64,000 bases of DNA. Origin: CAYWVO01 sp964461835 (lineage in GTDB: Bacteria > Zixibacteria > MSB-5A5 > WJJR01 > JAJRUJ01). The DNA is taken from positions 1 through 64,000 of the forward strand of contig CAYWVO010000001.1 in assembly GCA_964461835.1 (NCBI GenBank). The letters are read 5' to 3'. The position numbers and the translations under genes are program-made. This document shows, piece by piece, positions 34,895 through 43,930 of this stretch; the stretch's first letter is position 1; each line of letters begins with the position of its first letter. Under the pieces are notes generated by a model. It ran no database searches, was not told the DNA's origin, and was given only the letters and a program-made list of their open reading frames with translations.

Positions 34895-36058
34895 ATGTCC
34901 GAAGTTTCCTGGCCTCTTGAGTATACTCTTACCGCACAATCGTCCGAGTCTCGTGCCCGGACCGGCCGGGTCACCGTTCGTGGACGGGAATTCGAAACAC
35001 CGGTGTTTATGCCCGTGGGAACGGCCGCTGCGGTCAAATCGGTTACATTCCCCCACCTATTGGAGATGAACGCCCAGATCTGCCTGGCGAATGCTTATCA
35101 TCTATACCTCAGGCCAGGTGTAGATATCATCAGGAATCTGGGTGGGTTGCACGGTTTGACCAAATGGCCGGGAGCGTTTCTCGTGGACTCCGGCGGGTAC
35201 CAGGTGTTCAGTATGCAGGGTGTGCGGGAAATTACTGATGAGGGAGTTCATTTCCGTTCCTATCTGGATGGTTCCCCCCATTATTTCGACGCCGAGAAAG
35301 TGATCGACGTACAACTCGCGCTCGATCCCGATATCGCCATGATCCTGGATGATTGCACCCCCTACCCGGCCGACCGCGAGCGGGCACAACGGGGCGTGGA
35401 CCTGACTGTCAATTGGGCACAACGCGCAATCGATTATTACTCCCAGTTGGGGCTGGATTACCCGGAGTCACCAGCACTTTTCGGCATCATTCAGGGATCA
35501 ATCTATCTTGATTTGCGAAGAGAATGTGTTGAGCGTCTGTTGCCAATGGATTTCGCCGGGTATGCGATTGGTGGGTTATCAGTCGGTGAGCCAAAAGAAG
35601 CTCTCTGGGAAGTATTGGACGAAGTGGTACCCCTTCTTCCGGCAGATAAACCAAAATACCTGATGGGGGTCGGAACACCGGAAGATCTCGTTCTGGCGGT
35701 GGATAAGGGGATCGATATGTTTGACTGCGTGCTGCCGACCCGGAACGGACGGAACGGCACGGCTTTTACGTCGCGAGGAATCGTGACCGCTAAAGCCGCT
35801 CGCTACAAAGACGCTGCGGAGCCGCTGGACGAGGAATGCGAGTGTTTTGTCTGCCGCAAATACTCCCGCGCGTACATCCGTCATTTATTGAACATTAATC
35901 ACATGACCGCTTGTACGCTGGTGAGTTATCATAACTTGTGGCTTTTTCTGAAACTCATGGAATCCTTGCGCCGGGCGATTGTGGACGGTACATTCCCGGA
36001 GTATAAACGGTCGTTCCTGGAGCGGTACCGCTCGGGAGAAGACGCGGAACCGACCTAG
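34895..36058 (+). CDS. tgt: queuine tRNA-ribosyltransferase (tRNA-guanine transglycosylase)
   Basis: Exchanges G34 of GU(N)-anticodon tRNAs for preQ1. The barrel enzyme's hallmarks are present: MPVGTAAAVKSVTF near the start, LVDSGGYQVFSM with the general-acid Asp, GYAIGGLSVGEPKE, the nucleophile-region VLPTRNGRNGTAF and the zinc site CECFVCRKYSRAYIRHLLNINHMTA (three Cys and the His). 387 aa is normal. It leads a + strand group: tgt, yajC, def, fmt, rng. The tgt-yajC order is common in bacteria. Confidence 0.98.
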   Translation: MSEVSWPLEYTLTAQSSESRARTGRVTVRGREFETPVFMPVGTAAAVKSVTFPHLLEMNAQICLANAYHLYLRPGVDIIRNLGGLHGLTKWPGAFLVDSGGYQVFSMQGVREITDEGVHFRSYLDGSPHYFDAEKVIDVQLALDPDIAMILDDCTPYPADRERAQRGVDLTVNWAQRAIDYYSQLGLDYPESPALFGIIQGSIYLDLRRECVERLLPMDFAGYAIGGLSVGEPKEALWEVLDEVVPLLPADKPKYLMGVGTPEDLVLAVDKGIDMFDCVLPTRNGRNGTAFTSRGIVTAKAARYKDAAEPLDEECECFVCRKYSRAYIRHLLNINHMTACTLVSYHNLWLFLKLMESLRRAIVDGTFPEYKRSFLERYRSGEDAEPT

Positions 36059-36072
36059 GCAAAGGAGGCTAC

Positions 36073-36387
36073 GTGTTTTACTGGATACTGGCATTGGGCG
36101 CTCCCCAGGGAGAAGGGGGCGGCGGTGGGTATGGCTTTCTGATTATGATGGCCTTGCTGTTTGCCGTCATGTACTTCCTGCTGATTCGCCCGCAACAGAA
36201 ACGGCAAAAACAGCAGCAGCAAATGATTGCCCAGCTAAAAAAAGGTGATCAGGTGATCACCTCCGGTGGTATGATTGGTACGGTGGTGGGCTTTGGCGAA
36301 CAGGAAAATATCGTGGTGCTCAAATTTGGCGAAAACACCAAAATCGAATTCTTGAAATCGGCGATCGCCAGTCGGGCCGACCAATAA
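36073..36387 (+). CDS. yajC: preprotein translocase accessory subunit YajC
   Basis: A 104-residue protein with one membrane helix (about 20-42), then the conserved RPQQKRQKQQQQM basic/glutamine stretch and LKKGDQVITSGGMIGTVVGF, the YajC signature, with a small beta domain. It associates with SecDF-YidC in the Sec translocon. GTG start at 36073 with GGAGG. N-terminal residues 10-20 include a GGGGG run before the helix, an unusual but plausible linker. secD and secF do not follow here; def does. Confidence 0.95.
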   Translation: MFYWILALGAPQGEGGGGGYGFLIMMALLFAVMYFLLIRPQQKRQKQQQQMIAQLKKGDQVITSGGMIGTVVGFGEQENIVVLKFGENTKIEFLKSAIASRADQ

Positions 36388-36420
36388 ACCGGGCAATGAC
36401 TGTATAGGTTTTGATTCACG

Positions 36421-36936
36421 ATGGCGATACTTCCGATTCGTCTGTACGGAGACACCATTCTCCGTGCGCCCACAACGCCGGTGGCTGAGATCGATGACGC
36501 AGTAACCACACTGGCGCACAACATGTTCACGACCCAGACCCGCTATGAGGGTATCGGTCTGGCGGCGCCGCAGGTAGGGATCAGCCGGCGCGTGTTTGTG
36601 GCCGACAATCGTCCGATTGATGATCACGGCGAGCAATTGGCGTTCGTTAACCCGGAAATCCTGGAGAAACGCGGGGAATCAGTGTACCAGGAAGGGTGTC
36701 TCTCGTTTCCCGGTATTTTTTTCGATGTGACCCGCCCCCGCACGGTCACGGTACGGTATCTCGACCTTGCGGGTCGAGAGCAGATGCGCGAATTTGACGG
36801 AGTATTGGCTCGCATTATCCTGCATGAATACGATCACCTGGAAGGTCGGTTGTTTATCGATACGCTCAATGAAGCCGACCGCGAACGGGTCATTGAAGAA
36901 TTGAAGGAAAAGGGGGTTGTCTCGTCCTCGGCATGA
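36421..36936 (+). CDS. def: peptide deformylase
   Basis: Removes the formyl group from nascent proteins. The three metal-site motifs are intact: GIGLAAPQVG, EGCLSFPG (Cys ligand) and HEYDHLEG (HExxH). 171 aa is normal. Its last 4 bases overlap the start of fmt (ATGA), the usual def-fmt coupling. Confidence 0.98.
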   Translation: MAILPIRLYGDTILRAPTTPVAEIDDAVTTLAHNMFTTQTRYEGIGLAAPQVGISRRVFVADNRPIDDHGEQLAFVNPEILEKRGESVYQEGCLSFPGIFFDVTRPRTVTVRYLDLAGREQMREFDGVLARIILHEYDHLEGRLFIDTLNEADRERVIEELKEKGVVSSSA

Positions 36937-37874
36937 GAGTCGCTTTTTTCGGCACCCCCGAGTTTGCGGCGGTGTCCCTGCGCCGGTTATTAGCCGCGCC
37001 TCAGCATGAGGTCGCCGGGGTAGTCACCGCGCCGGACAAAGCCGCCGGGCGGGGGCGAAAAATCACTGCGCCGCCGGTAAAGGATGTGGCAGACCATCAT
37101 CAGGTTCCCACGTTGCAGCCGGAAAAACTTCGCAATCCCCAGTTTATCAGTGCGCTTCGGGCCTGGCAGGCAGAGTGCTTTGCGGTGGTGGCCTTTCGTA
37201 TCCTGCCGCAACTGGTGTTTTCGATTCCGCAATACGGGTGTATCAATGTGCATGCGTCGCTTTTGCCCGCGTATCGGGGGGCAGCGCCGATTCGGCGGGC
37301 GCTGTTCAATGGAGAGACACAGACCGGAGTAACTACATTTTTGATACAGAAAAAAGTCGATACCGGTGCTATTTTATTAACCCGGACAGTAGACATTGGT
37401 CCTGAAGAAACCCACGGGGAACTCGAGGCCCGGATGGCAGTTGCGGGGGCAGAATTGCTGGTGGAAACGCTCGATAAGTGGGAAAGAAAGGAGGTAACCC
37501 CAAAACCCCAGGACACGCAGCAGGTAACACGTGCACCAAAGATTACTGCGGAAGACCGCGTCCTGCGGTGGAACCAACCGGCGACGATAATTTTCAACCG
37601 CATCCGCGGACTGTCGCCAAAACCCGGTGCCCAGGCCACCTTCCGCGACAAGCAAATCAAAATTTTGCGGGCAGTGCCCGTTGAGTACGCGGCAGACGAT
37701 CCCCAGGTTGCAAGCGGGGTCACCCTTTCTGCCAATCCCAAATCCGGCGTCGTTATCGCCACACAGCAGGGAGCACTTCGCCTTACCGAAGTTCAACCTG
37801 CCGGCAAACGGCCCATGAGCGGTGCGGAATTCGTACGCGGATACCGTGTCGCGCCAGGTGAACAATGGAGTTAA
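36933..37874 (+). CDS. fmt: methionyl-tRNA formyltransferase
   Basis: Formylates initiator Met-tRNA. N-terminal domain motifs FFGTPEFAAVSLRRLL, and NVHASLLPAYRGAAPIRRALFNGE with the catalytic Asn-His and SLLP loop, are complete, as is GVTTFLIQKKVDTG. A C-terminal beta domain with GLSPKPGA follows. 313 aa is normal. Start ATG overlaps def by 4 nt. Confidence 0.98.
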   Translation: MRVAFFGTPEFAAVSLRRLLAAPQHEVAGVVTAPDKAAGRGRKITAPPVKDVADHHQVPTLQPEKLRNPQFISALRAWQAECFAVVAFRILPQLVFSIPQYGCINVHASLLPAYRGAAPIRRALFNGETQTGVTTFLIQKKVDTGAILLTRTVDIGPEETHGELEARMAVAGAELLVETLDKWERKEVTPKPQDTQQVTRAPKITAEDRVLRWNQPATIIFNRIRGLSPKPGAQATFRDKQIKILRAVPVEYAADDPQVASGVTLSANPKSGVVIATQQGALRLTEVQPAGKRPMSGAEFVRGYRVAPGEQWS

Positions 37875-38051
37875 CCATCGATGACAGCTATTGCGGCGTA
37901 AACCGAGACCGTAGTGATTTCCACTCGTGGAGCGTGTGGTCGGATACGGTCGTGGTGCAGCCGTGGCTTCACTTGGTACTACTCACCGTTTTGCAGTTTC
38001 AGTGCATTACCCGGCTGGTACGCGGCCTGGATGCACGGAGGTTTCATTGCC

Positions 38052-39611
38052 TTGAACAAACAGATTATCATAAATGTCACCGAGCACGAGCAGCGGATCG
38101 CCATGCTCGAAAACGGCAAACTAGTCGAATTATGGTACCAGCGCCCGGACGAGGTCAAGCTGGCCGGGGGCATCTACAAGGGGATTGTCACCTCGGTCTT
38201 CCCCGGTATGCAGGCGGCATTCGTGGAGATCGGGGAAGCCCGGACCGCCTTCCTGCACTCCTCAGACCTCGGGCGGTTTGCTGAGGGTGAAGGGTACGAC
38301 GCCGATTACGTTGACGATGATTCGATAACCGATCTCGTCAAACGCGAAAAACGCGGCAATATCCAGGATGTCCTCCAAAAAAACCAAGAAATATTAGTCC
38401 AGGTGATCAAAGAACCCTTGGGCAGCAAGGGGGCGCGTCTGACGACGCAGATTTCGTTGCCCGGCCGATTTGTGGTGCTGGTGCCTGATGACAACTGCGT
38501 CCGGGTCTCGCGGCGTATTCACAATTGGGCTGAAAAACGGCGACTGCGGAAAATTCTCAATGAGCTGCGTCCGGAAGGTTTTGGGCTTATCGCCCGCACC
38601 GAATCGGAAGGCAAAACGGAGAAAGATTTCAAAAATGACGTCCGTAGTCTCGGCAAAACCTGGCGGAAAATTGCCCGGGACGCCGAACGTAAATCCGCCC
38701 CGGCTCTTTTGCACCACGAATTGGATATCACCGGCTCGCTTATGCGGGATGTGTTTTCCGGGGACGTCAATCAGCTGATCGTTGACGATAAAAAGGTCTT
38801 TCGCAGTATCACCGGATATTTGAAACGCGTCGACCCGGAACTGCGCTCACTCGTCGAACTCTACAGCGGGGATGTTCCGATTTTTGATTTATACAATGTA
38901 GAGCAGGAAATAGAAAAACTCTACGAACGCAGGGTCTGGCTGAAAAAGGGGTCGTTCCTGGTTATTGATCAGACTGAGGCGATGTTCACTATTGACGTCA
39001 ACACCGGGCGGTACGTGGGCAAGAAGTCTCAGGAAGATACGATATTACGGGCCAATCTGGAGGCGGTACACGAAGTCGCCCGCCAGGTGCGCCTGCGTGA
39101 TCTGGGCGGGCTGATTGTCATCGACTTCATTGATATGATGCACTTTGATAACCGCCGCAAAGTGTACCAGGAATTTAAAGAGGCGTTACGGCGGGACCGC
39201 GCCAAACATTCAATCGCGCCGATCTCGGAGTTTGGTTTGATTGAAATGACACGGCAGCGAATCCGCCTCTCGCTCATGCAATCCCTGTCCGATCCGTGCC
39301 CAGTCTGTAATGGTCGAGGTCGTGTCCTCTCGAAAGACACCCTGTGTCTCAAGCTTGAGCGCTGGTTTGAGCGGGCGAAAATCGCCACCGACATCCGACG
39401 TTTCCGCTTGATCGTCCATCCGACATTCATGGAATATTTGCAGGACCCGGAAGAGAAACGCCTCGACGGGATCGCCAAGCGTCTGCGCATTAAGATTGCG
39501 TTGGAGGGCAACCTGGCACTGGCGCCGGACAAATACCAGGTATATGCCGCGGATGATGATGTCGAATTGACCGATATGTTCAGTCCGCGAACGCTGAAGG
39601 CAAAATCGTAG
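38052..39611 (+). CDS. rng: ribonuclease G/E-family endoribonuclease
   Basis: Single-strand endoribonuclease for rRNA/mRNA processing. Residues 1-120 include the S1 domain (GGIYKGIVTSVFPGMQAAFVEIG); the catalytic DNase I-like core has the acidic pair in MFTIDVNTGRYVGKKSQEDTI and IVIDFIDMM; the Zn-link is CPVCNGRG. 519 aa suggests RNase G length rather than RNase E, with no long scaffold tail. I choose TTG 38052, which fits the usual (L/M)NKQIIINV start and follows an ACGGAGG 10 bases upstream; the frame is open to 37914 and an ATG at 38031 is the alternative. Convergent with glyQS. Confidence 0.93.
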   Translation: MNKQIIINVTEHEQRIAMLENGKLVELWYQRPDEVKLAGGIYKGIVTSVFPGMQAAFVEIGEARTAFLHSSDLGRFAEGEGYDADYVDDDSITDLVKREKRGNIQDVLQKNQEILVQVIKEPLGSKGARLTTQISLPGRFVVLVPDDNCVRVSRRIHNWAEKRRLRKILNELRPEGFGLIARTESEGKTEKDFKNDVRSLGKTWRKIARDAERKSAPALLHHELDITGSLMRDVFSGDVNQLIVDDKKVFRSITGYLKRVDPELRSLVELYSGDVPIFDLYNVEQEIEKLYERRVWLKKGSFLVIDQTEAMFTIDVNTGRYVGKKSQEDTILRANLEAVHEVARQVRLRDLGGLIVIDFIDMMHFDNRRKVYQEFKEALRRDRAKHSIAPISEFGLIEMTRQRIRLSLMQSLSDPCPVCNGRGRVLSKDTLCLKLERWFERAKIATDIRRFRLIVHPTFMEYLQDPEEKRLDGIAKRLRIKIALEGNLALAPDKYQVYAADDDVELTDMFSPRTLKAKS

Positions 39612-39633
39612 CTGAACGCGTCACGGCTGAAGG

Positions 39634-40977
39634 TTATGACGATTCCGCAACCACGGGTCCGGCTGCGGCAAGTTTATCAGTTAACACCGTTACCAATTGA
39701 TCGCTGGCGACACGCGATTGTTCCATTGAATCCCGCTCCCGGATGGTCACGGTTTGATCCTCCAGCGTATCACCATCAATCGTCACGCAGAACGGGGTGC
39801 CGACTTCGTCCATGCGGCGGTAACGCTTCCCGATCGCTGATTTCTCATCGTAGAAACACTTAAATCGTTTCAACAGCTCGGCGTAAATTTTCCGCGCCAC
39901 TTCCGGCATGCCGCCCTTTTTCACTAATGGCAGGACAGCCACTTTGATGGGGGCGATGTGGGGCGCGAAACTCATCACTACGCGCTTCTCATCTCTGACT
40001 ATTTCTTCCTTATACGCATCAGCAAGGCAGGTCAGGAGGGTGCGGTCCAGGCCGGCCGACGTTTCAATGATGTAGGGAATATAGCGTTCCTTGGTCTGAT
40101 CATTGAAATAGGAGAGGTCTACCCCGGAGGCCTCTTTATGTCGGCTCAAATCAAAGTCGGTGCGGTTGTGCACGCCTTCGAGTTCTTTCCAGCCGAAGGG
40201 GAATTCGTATTCGATATCATAGGCGGATTTGGCGTAGTGGGCGAGTTCATCCTCTCCGTGCTCATGCCAGCGAAGTTTGTCCTCGGCAATCCCCAGGCGC
40301 AGGTACCAATTCCAGCGTTGCTCGCGCCAGTAGTCGAACCACTTTTGATCTTCCGCGGGTTCGACGAAGTACTGCATTTCCATTTGTTCGAATTCCCGTG
40401 ACCGAAAGATAAAATTCCCCGGCGAGATTTCGTTGCGGAACGCCTTGCCAACCTGGGCGATACCGAACGGGATTTTCTGCCGCGACGGTCCGAGGACGTT
40501 GAGGAAATTCACATAAATTCCCTGAGCGGTTTCGGGGCGAAGATAGACTATCGCCGCGTCGTCTTCCACCGGCCCCATGAATGTCTTGAACATGAGATTA
40601 AATTGGCGAGGCTCGGTGAGTTCGCCGCCGCAATTCGGGCAGACCTCGGATTCCAAGTGGTCGGCGCGGAACCGGGATTTGCATTTTTTGCAGTCGACCA
40701 AGGGATCGGTAAATCCGCCGACGTGGCCGGAGGTGACCCAGACTTCGGGATGCATTAAAATGGCGGCGTCGACCCCTTCGATGTCGTCGCGCTCGTGGGT
40801 CATCGACTTCCACCAGAACTCGCGGATATTGCGCTTGAGTTCGACGCCCATCGGACCCATGTCCCAGCACGAATTCAACCCACCGTAAATCTCGGACGAT
40901 TGAAAGATGAATCCTCTACGTTTGCACAGTGAGACCAGACGGCCCATCAGATCGTCTTGTCCTTTTTTCTTCGCCAT
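39634..40977 (-). CDS. glyQS: glycyl-tRNA synthetase, single-chain dimeric type
   Basis: Class II synthetase of the alpha2 (archaeal/eukaryotic-like) type. Motif 2-region FRNEISPGNFIFRSREFEQMEM, ETAQGIY and the motif 3 region AGLDRTLL are visible, as is the ESAG-like ETSAGL. The insertion with a CxxC-type zinc knuckle, CKKC...CPNC, lies near residue 95-120. 447 aa is typical. The first of a minus-strand run with recO, ftsB-like and eno; 23-nt gap to recO. Confidence 0.97.
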   Translation of the reverse strand: MAKKKGQDDLMGRLVSLCKRRGFIFQSSEIYGGLNSCWDMGPMGVELKRNIREFWWKSMTHERDDIEGVDAAILMHPEVWVTSGHVGGFTDPLVDCKKCKSRFRADHLESEVCPNCGGELTEPRQFNLMFKTFMGPVEDDAAIVYLRPETAQGIYVNFLNVLGPSRQKIPFGIAQVGKAFRNEISPGNFIFRSREFEQMEMQYFVEPAEDQKWFDYWREQRWNWYLRLGIAEDKLRWHEHGEDELAHYAKSAYDIEYEFPFGWKELEGVHNRTDFDLSRHKEASGVDLSYFNDQTKERYIPYIIETSAGLDRTLLTCLADAYKEEIVRDEKRVVMSFAPHIAPIKVAVLPLVKKGGMPEVARKIYAELLKRFKCFYDEKSAIGKRYRRMDEVGTPFCVTIDGDTLEDQTVTIRERDSMEQSRVASDQLVTVLTDKLAAAGPVVAESS

Positions 40978-41000
40978 GGTGTTCTCCCTTTGCTCCGCAT

Positions 41001-41777
41001 CTACTCCGGGGCCGGTCCTGCGACGCGGCGGACAAAGTCGAGCGATTTCAATCGTCCGCCACCAAGATGATACCCATAGAACGCTTCGGTCAGTTCACCG
41101 ATTTCATCCACCAGACCGTTCGCGACCGTTTCATCGTCGGCGAAAAGTATCGCCTCACTCAGCAGTTTTTTCAGTCGCTCATACGCGGGGGCTGATACCA
41201 TCATGTACGTCCCATTCGCGCTGGCGCAGCGGCGACAAATCACGCCGCCCCCCTCCCGGTCAAACAGCGCCTTCTTCCCCGGCTCCGCCACCCTACCGCA
41301 TGAGCGGCAGGCATCCATTACCGGCTGGTAGCCGAGGAGGCTGAGCGCGACCAGCAAATATTCATAAAACGCCAAAGTCAACCGGGTGCCGGTGATTGTC
41401 TGCCAAAAGGAAAAATTGGCCGTAGTCCACTCGAACAAATCGTTATTGGCCTCCTCGAAGGTATGCCGTTCGAGAAACTCGACAACTGCAAATCCATAGC
41501 CGGCGCGCATGGGATCAGTATAGAGGCCGCCAAACGGATCTTTTAAATTAGATTGGGACAGCAAATGCAGCCGTTCACGGGACTTCTTATAGACCATTGC
41601 CTCGATCAAGGAGAAGGTCTCCAGATGACCCCAGAACCTTGCTTTGGGACGCATCGCGCCTTTGGCGAGAATGGAAATCCGGCCCCAGTTCCGCGTATAG
41701 AGATGGGCGATCTTGGAGGATTCACTCCATTGCTGTGTCTTGAGTACAATTGCGTCTGTCTTTTCCGGTCCGGCCAT
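41001..41777 (-). CDS. recO: DNA repair protein RecO
   Basis: RecF-pathway recombination mediator that loads RecA. N-terminal OB-fold with TDAIVLKTQQWSESSKIAHLYTRNWGRISILAKGAM is typical; a zinc finger CRSCG...CRRC lies near residues 165-190. 258 aa is normal. Co-directional with the upstream division gene and with glyQS downstream. Confidence 0.95.
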   Translation of the reverse strand: MAGPEKTDAIVLKTQQWSESSKIAHLYTRNWGRISILAKGAMRPKARFWGHLETFSLIEAMVYKKSRERLHLLSQSNLKDPFGGLYTDPMRAGYGFAVVEFLERHTFEEANNDLFEWTTANFSFWQTITGTRLTLAFYEYLLVALSLLGYQPVMDACRSCGRVAEPGKKALFDREGGGVICRRCASANGTYMMVSAPAYERLKKLLSEAILFADDETVANGLVDEIGELTEAFYGYHLGGGRLKSLDFVRRVAGPAPE

Positions 41778-41807
41778 AGGGCAAGCACCCGCTAGTAGGT
41801 ACGGGAA

Positions 41808-42200
41808 CTACTTCCCTTCCGGCGGCGGGAGTTCGAGATAGATTTTTTCGCCCGGGCGGGCGAAACCGTATTCCTCGCGGGCGATCTTTTCGAGATAGGT
41901 GGTATCGGATTCCAAGGCCTTGCAGATTGTTTGCCGGTTGATAATTTCGGTGTCAAGCACGCGTTCTTCGGCCCGGAGGTTATCTTGTTCAACGCAGAGA
42001 TTTACCAGGCGCACAAAGCCGGTGGGGCCGGAGAGAAATGCATACGCCAGCAGAATTAAAAGACCAAGCCGCACGGCCAAGAATAATCTCCGGCGTACCG
42101 GTCGGCCCCCATTGCCATAGGCCCGCGGCAAATTGGCCAGCAAATCGGGGATAATCACTTTACCCGTGCGTTTGATTTTGCGGTTACGCTTGTTCAGCAC
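41808..42200 (-). CDS. FtsB/DivIC-like septum formation initiator
   Basis: A 130-residue bitopic protein: a basic cytoplasmic start, one membrane helix (about 38-58), an extracytoplasmic coiled coil, and the family ending ALESDTTYLEKIAREEYGFARPGEKIYLELP. This is the septal DivIC/FtsB pattern. Start is GTG 42200 with a weak ribosome site; the first 30 basic residues may be partly untranslated. It lies between eno and recO; eno-ftsB adjacency is common in bacteria. Confidence 0.88.
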   Translation of the reverse strand: MLNKRNRKIKRTGKVIIPDLLANLPRAYGNGGRPVRRRLFLAVRLGLLILLAYAFLSGPTGFVRLVNLCVEQDNLRAEERVLDTEIINRQTICKALESDTTYLEKIAREEYGFARPGEKIYLELPPPEGK

Positions 42201-42220
42201 GATTTCCGTTTCCGTTTATT

Positions 42221-42273
42221 GACGGTGTCGGGTTTCTCCTCCCCGCCCAGCGGGGCGTCGGAACCCGACCTAC
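42221..42273. repeat. dispersed palindromic module in the eno-ftsB spacer
   Basis: GTCGGGTTTC...GGAACCCGAC with an inner CCCCGCCCAGCGGGG hairpin. The same module in the other orientation is at about 570-632. Confidence 0.6.
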
Positions 42274-42295
42274 TGCTTCTGTCTTCCCTCTCCCC

Positions 42296-43588
42296 TTAGT
42301 GCATGGGGAATGCCGTTAATCCCGGATAGATTGCTGCGTCGCCCAGCATCTCCTCGATGCGGAGCAATTGGTTGTATTTGCAAATCCGGTCGGTACGTGA
42401 TAGTGAACCGGTTTTAATCTGTCCGGCACCGGTTGCAACCGCAACATCGGCAATGGTTGTATCTTCAGTCTCGCCGGATCGGTGCGACACGACCGAGGTG
42501 AAGCCGGCGCGGCCGGCGAGATTAATCGTATCCAGCGTCTCGGTGAGCGTACCGATCTGGTTTAACTTAATCAGGATTGAATTGGCGGCTTGTTCGTCAA
42601 TGCCTCGCTGCAACCGTTTGGGATTGGTCACAAATAAATCATCACCGACTATTTGGAGTCTATTGCCGAGTTCTTTGGTCATCGCAATCCACGATTCCCA
42701 GTCATCCTCGGCGAGACCATCCTCGATCGACAGGATTGGATACTTATCAACCCATTCTTTGTAAAACTCCACCATCTCCTTGCCGGAGAGGGCCTTACCT
42801 TCTCCGGCAAGCTCGTACTGTTTTTTGTCGGCATTGTAGAATTCCGTGGAGGCGGGATCGAGGGCGAAGAAAATATCTTTGCCGGCTTTGTATCCGGCTT
42901 TCTCGATTGCCTCCAGGATAACCTGGATCGCCTCCTCGTTGGTTTTCAGATTTGGCGCGAAGCCGCCCTCATCGCCGACCGCCGTGTTGTAGCCTTTGCC
43001 GCTGAGGACTTTTTTGAGGTGATGAAACACCTCGGCGCCCATGCGGAGTCCTTCGGAGAAGGTCGGTGCGCCGGCAGGGACAATCATGAATTCTTGAATA
43101 TCGACGTTGTTGTCGGCGTGCTTGCCGCCGTTTAAAACATTCATCATCGGCACCGGCATCACTTTGGCGTTGGGGCCGCCGAGATAGGCAAACAGCGGCA
43201 GACCCAAAAACTCCGCCGAGGCGTGCGCCACCGCCAGCGATACGCCGAGGATTGCATTTGCTCCGAGGTTGGACTTGGTGTCGGTACCGTCGAGTTCGAT
43301 TAAGAATTTATCGATCTCCGGCTGATCCATGCTTTCGAGGAATGAGTCCATCAGGGCGGGGGCGATTTTATCGTTGACATTCTCGATTGCCTTCAGGACA
43401 CCCTTGCCCAGAAAACGTTCCTTGTCTCCGTCGCGAAGCTCCAGCGCCTCATGGGCGCCGGTGGAGGCGCCGGAGGGTACGGCGGCGCGGCCCATGGTTC
43501 CATCCTCAAGTCCCACTTCGACTTCGACAGTTGGATTTCCGCGTGAGTCGAGTATTTCGCGCGCTTGACAGAATGTTACTGCCGGCAT
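42296..43588 (-). CDS. eno: enolase
   Basis: Converts 2-phosphoglycerate to phosphoenolpyruvate. Complete 430-aa enzyme: REILDSRGNPTVEVEV, GASTGAHEALELRDGD, LGANAILGVSLAVAHA, the metal residues in the SIEDGLAEDDW and QIVGDDLFVTNP segments, and LIKLNQIGTLTETL with the catalytic Lys. GGGAGG precedes the ATG. The upstream side carries an IS remnant. Confidence 0.99.
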   Translation of the reverse strand: MPAVTFCQAREILDSRGNPTVEVEVGLEDGTMGRAAVPSGASTGAHEALELRDGDKERFLGKGVLKAIENVNDKIAPALMDSFLESMDQPEIDKFLIELDGTDTKSNLGANAILGVSLAVAHASAEFLGLPLFAYLGGPNAKVMPVPMMNVLNGGKHADNNVDIQEFMIVPAGAPTFSEGLRMGAEVFHHLKKVLSGKGYNTAVGDEGGFAPNLKTNEEAIQVILEAIEKAGYKAGKDIFFALDPASTEFYNADKKQYELAGEGKALSGKEMVEFYKEWVDKYPILSIEDGLAEDDWESWIAMTKELGNRLQIVGDDLFVTNPKRLQRGIDEQAANSILIKLNQIGTLTETLDTINLAGRAGFTSVVSHRSGETEDTTIADVAVATGAGQIKTGSLSRTDRICKYNQLLRIEEMLGDAAIYPGLTAFPMH

Positions 43589-43645
43589 GATTCCTCCCGC
43601 AATCGTGATAGTGCTGGTGCTCCGCCCCCTCTCGTAGGGGGGAAT

Positions 43646-43919
43646 CTATGCGCGGCGGCCGTGCAGTCAACCTTTTTCTTGGAGGACGGCAGGTGTTCCT
43701 CTCCAAGGTGCTCGTCGGGGAAGACGTTGCCTTTCTCCCGCTTGACGGTGACCGGTGGCAGATCCGCTGGAACGAGATGAACCTGGCGATCTACCAGGAG
43801 AACACGGGACGAGTCATTCGCCCCACACCTCCACCAAAAACAAAAAAACAATGAACCAAAAAGACAAAAAAGTGTTACCTATGTCCCCGGTTTAAGGTGT
43901 TACCCATGTAACCGGTTGT
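43646..43919 (+). mobile_element. remnant of an IS481-type insertion sequence (3' end)
   Basis: The fragment consists of the last ~45 codons of a transposase-like frame and a right-end-like sequence at 43873-43919 with the repeated word GTGTTACC-ATGT, GGTGTTACCCATGTAACCGG, which is the form of the imperfect repeats ending many IS481-family elements. The left end and catalytic domain are absent, so it cannot move. A perfect hairpin CCCCCT/AGGGGG lies at 43626-43642, just before it. Confidence 0.5.
43648..43854 (+). pseudogene. C-terminal fragment of an IS481-like transposase
   Basis: A 68-residue frame ending GGRQVFLSKVLVGEDVAFLPL, then GDRWQIRWNEMNLAIYQENTG. This resembles the C-terminal beta domain that follows the DDE core in IS481-type integrases (strand, Leu-x-Gly-Glu-x-Val, then Trp). 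The DDE residues are absent. No ribosome site precedes the ATG. The resemblance is to a short domain, so another origin is possible. Confidence 0.5.
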
Positions 43920-43930
43920 TCAGGTAATCC

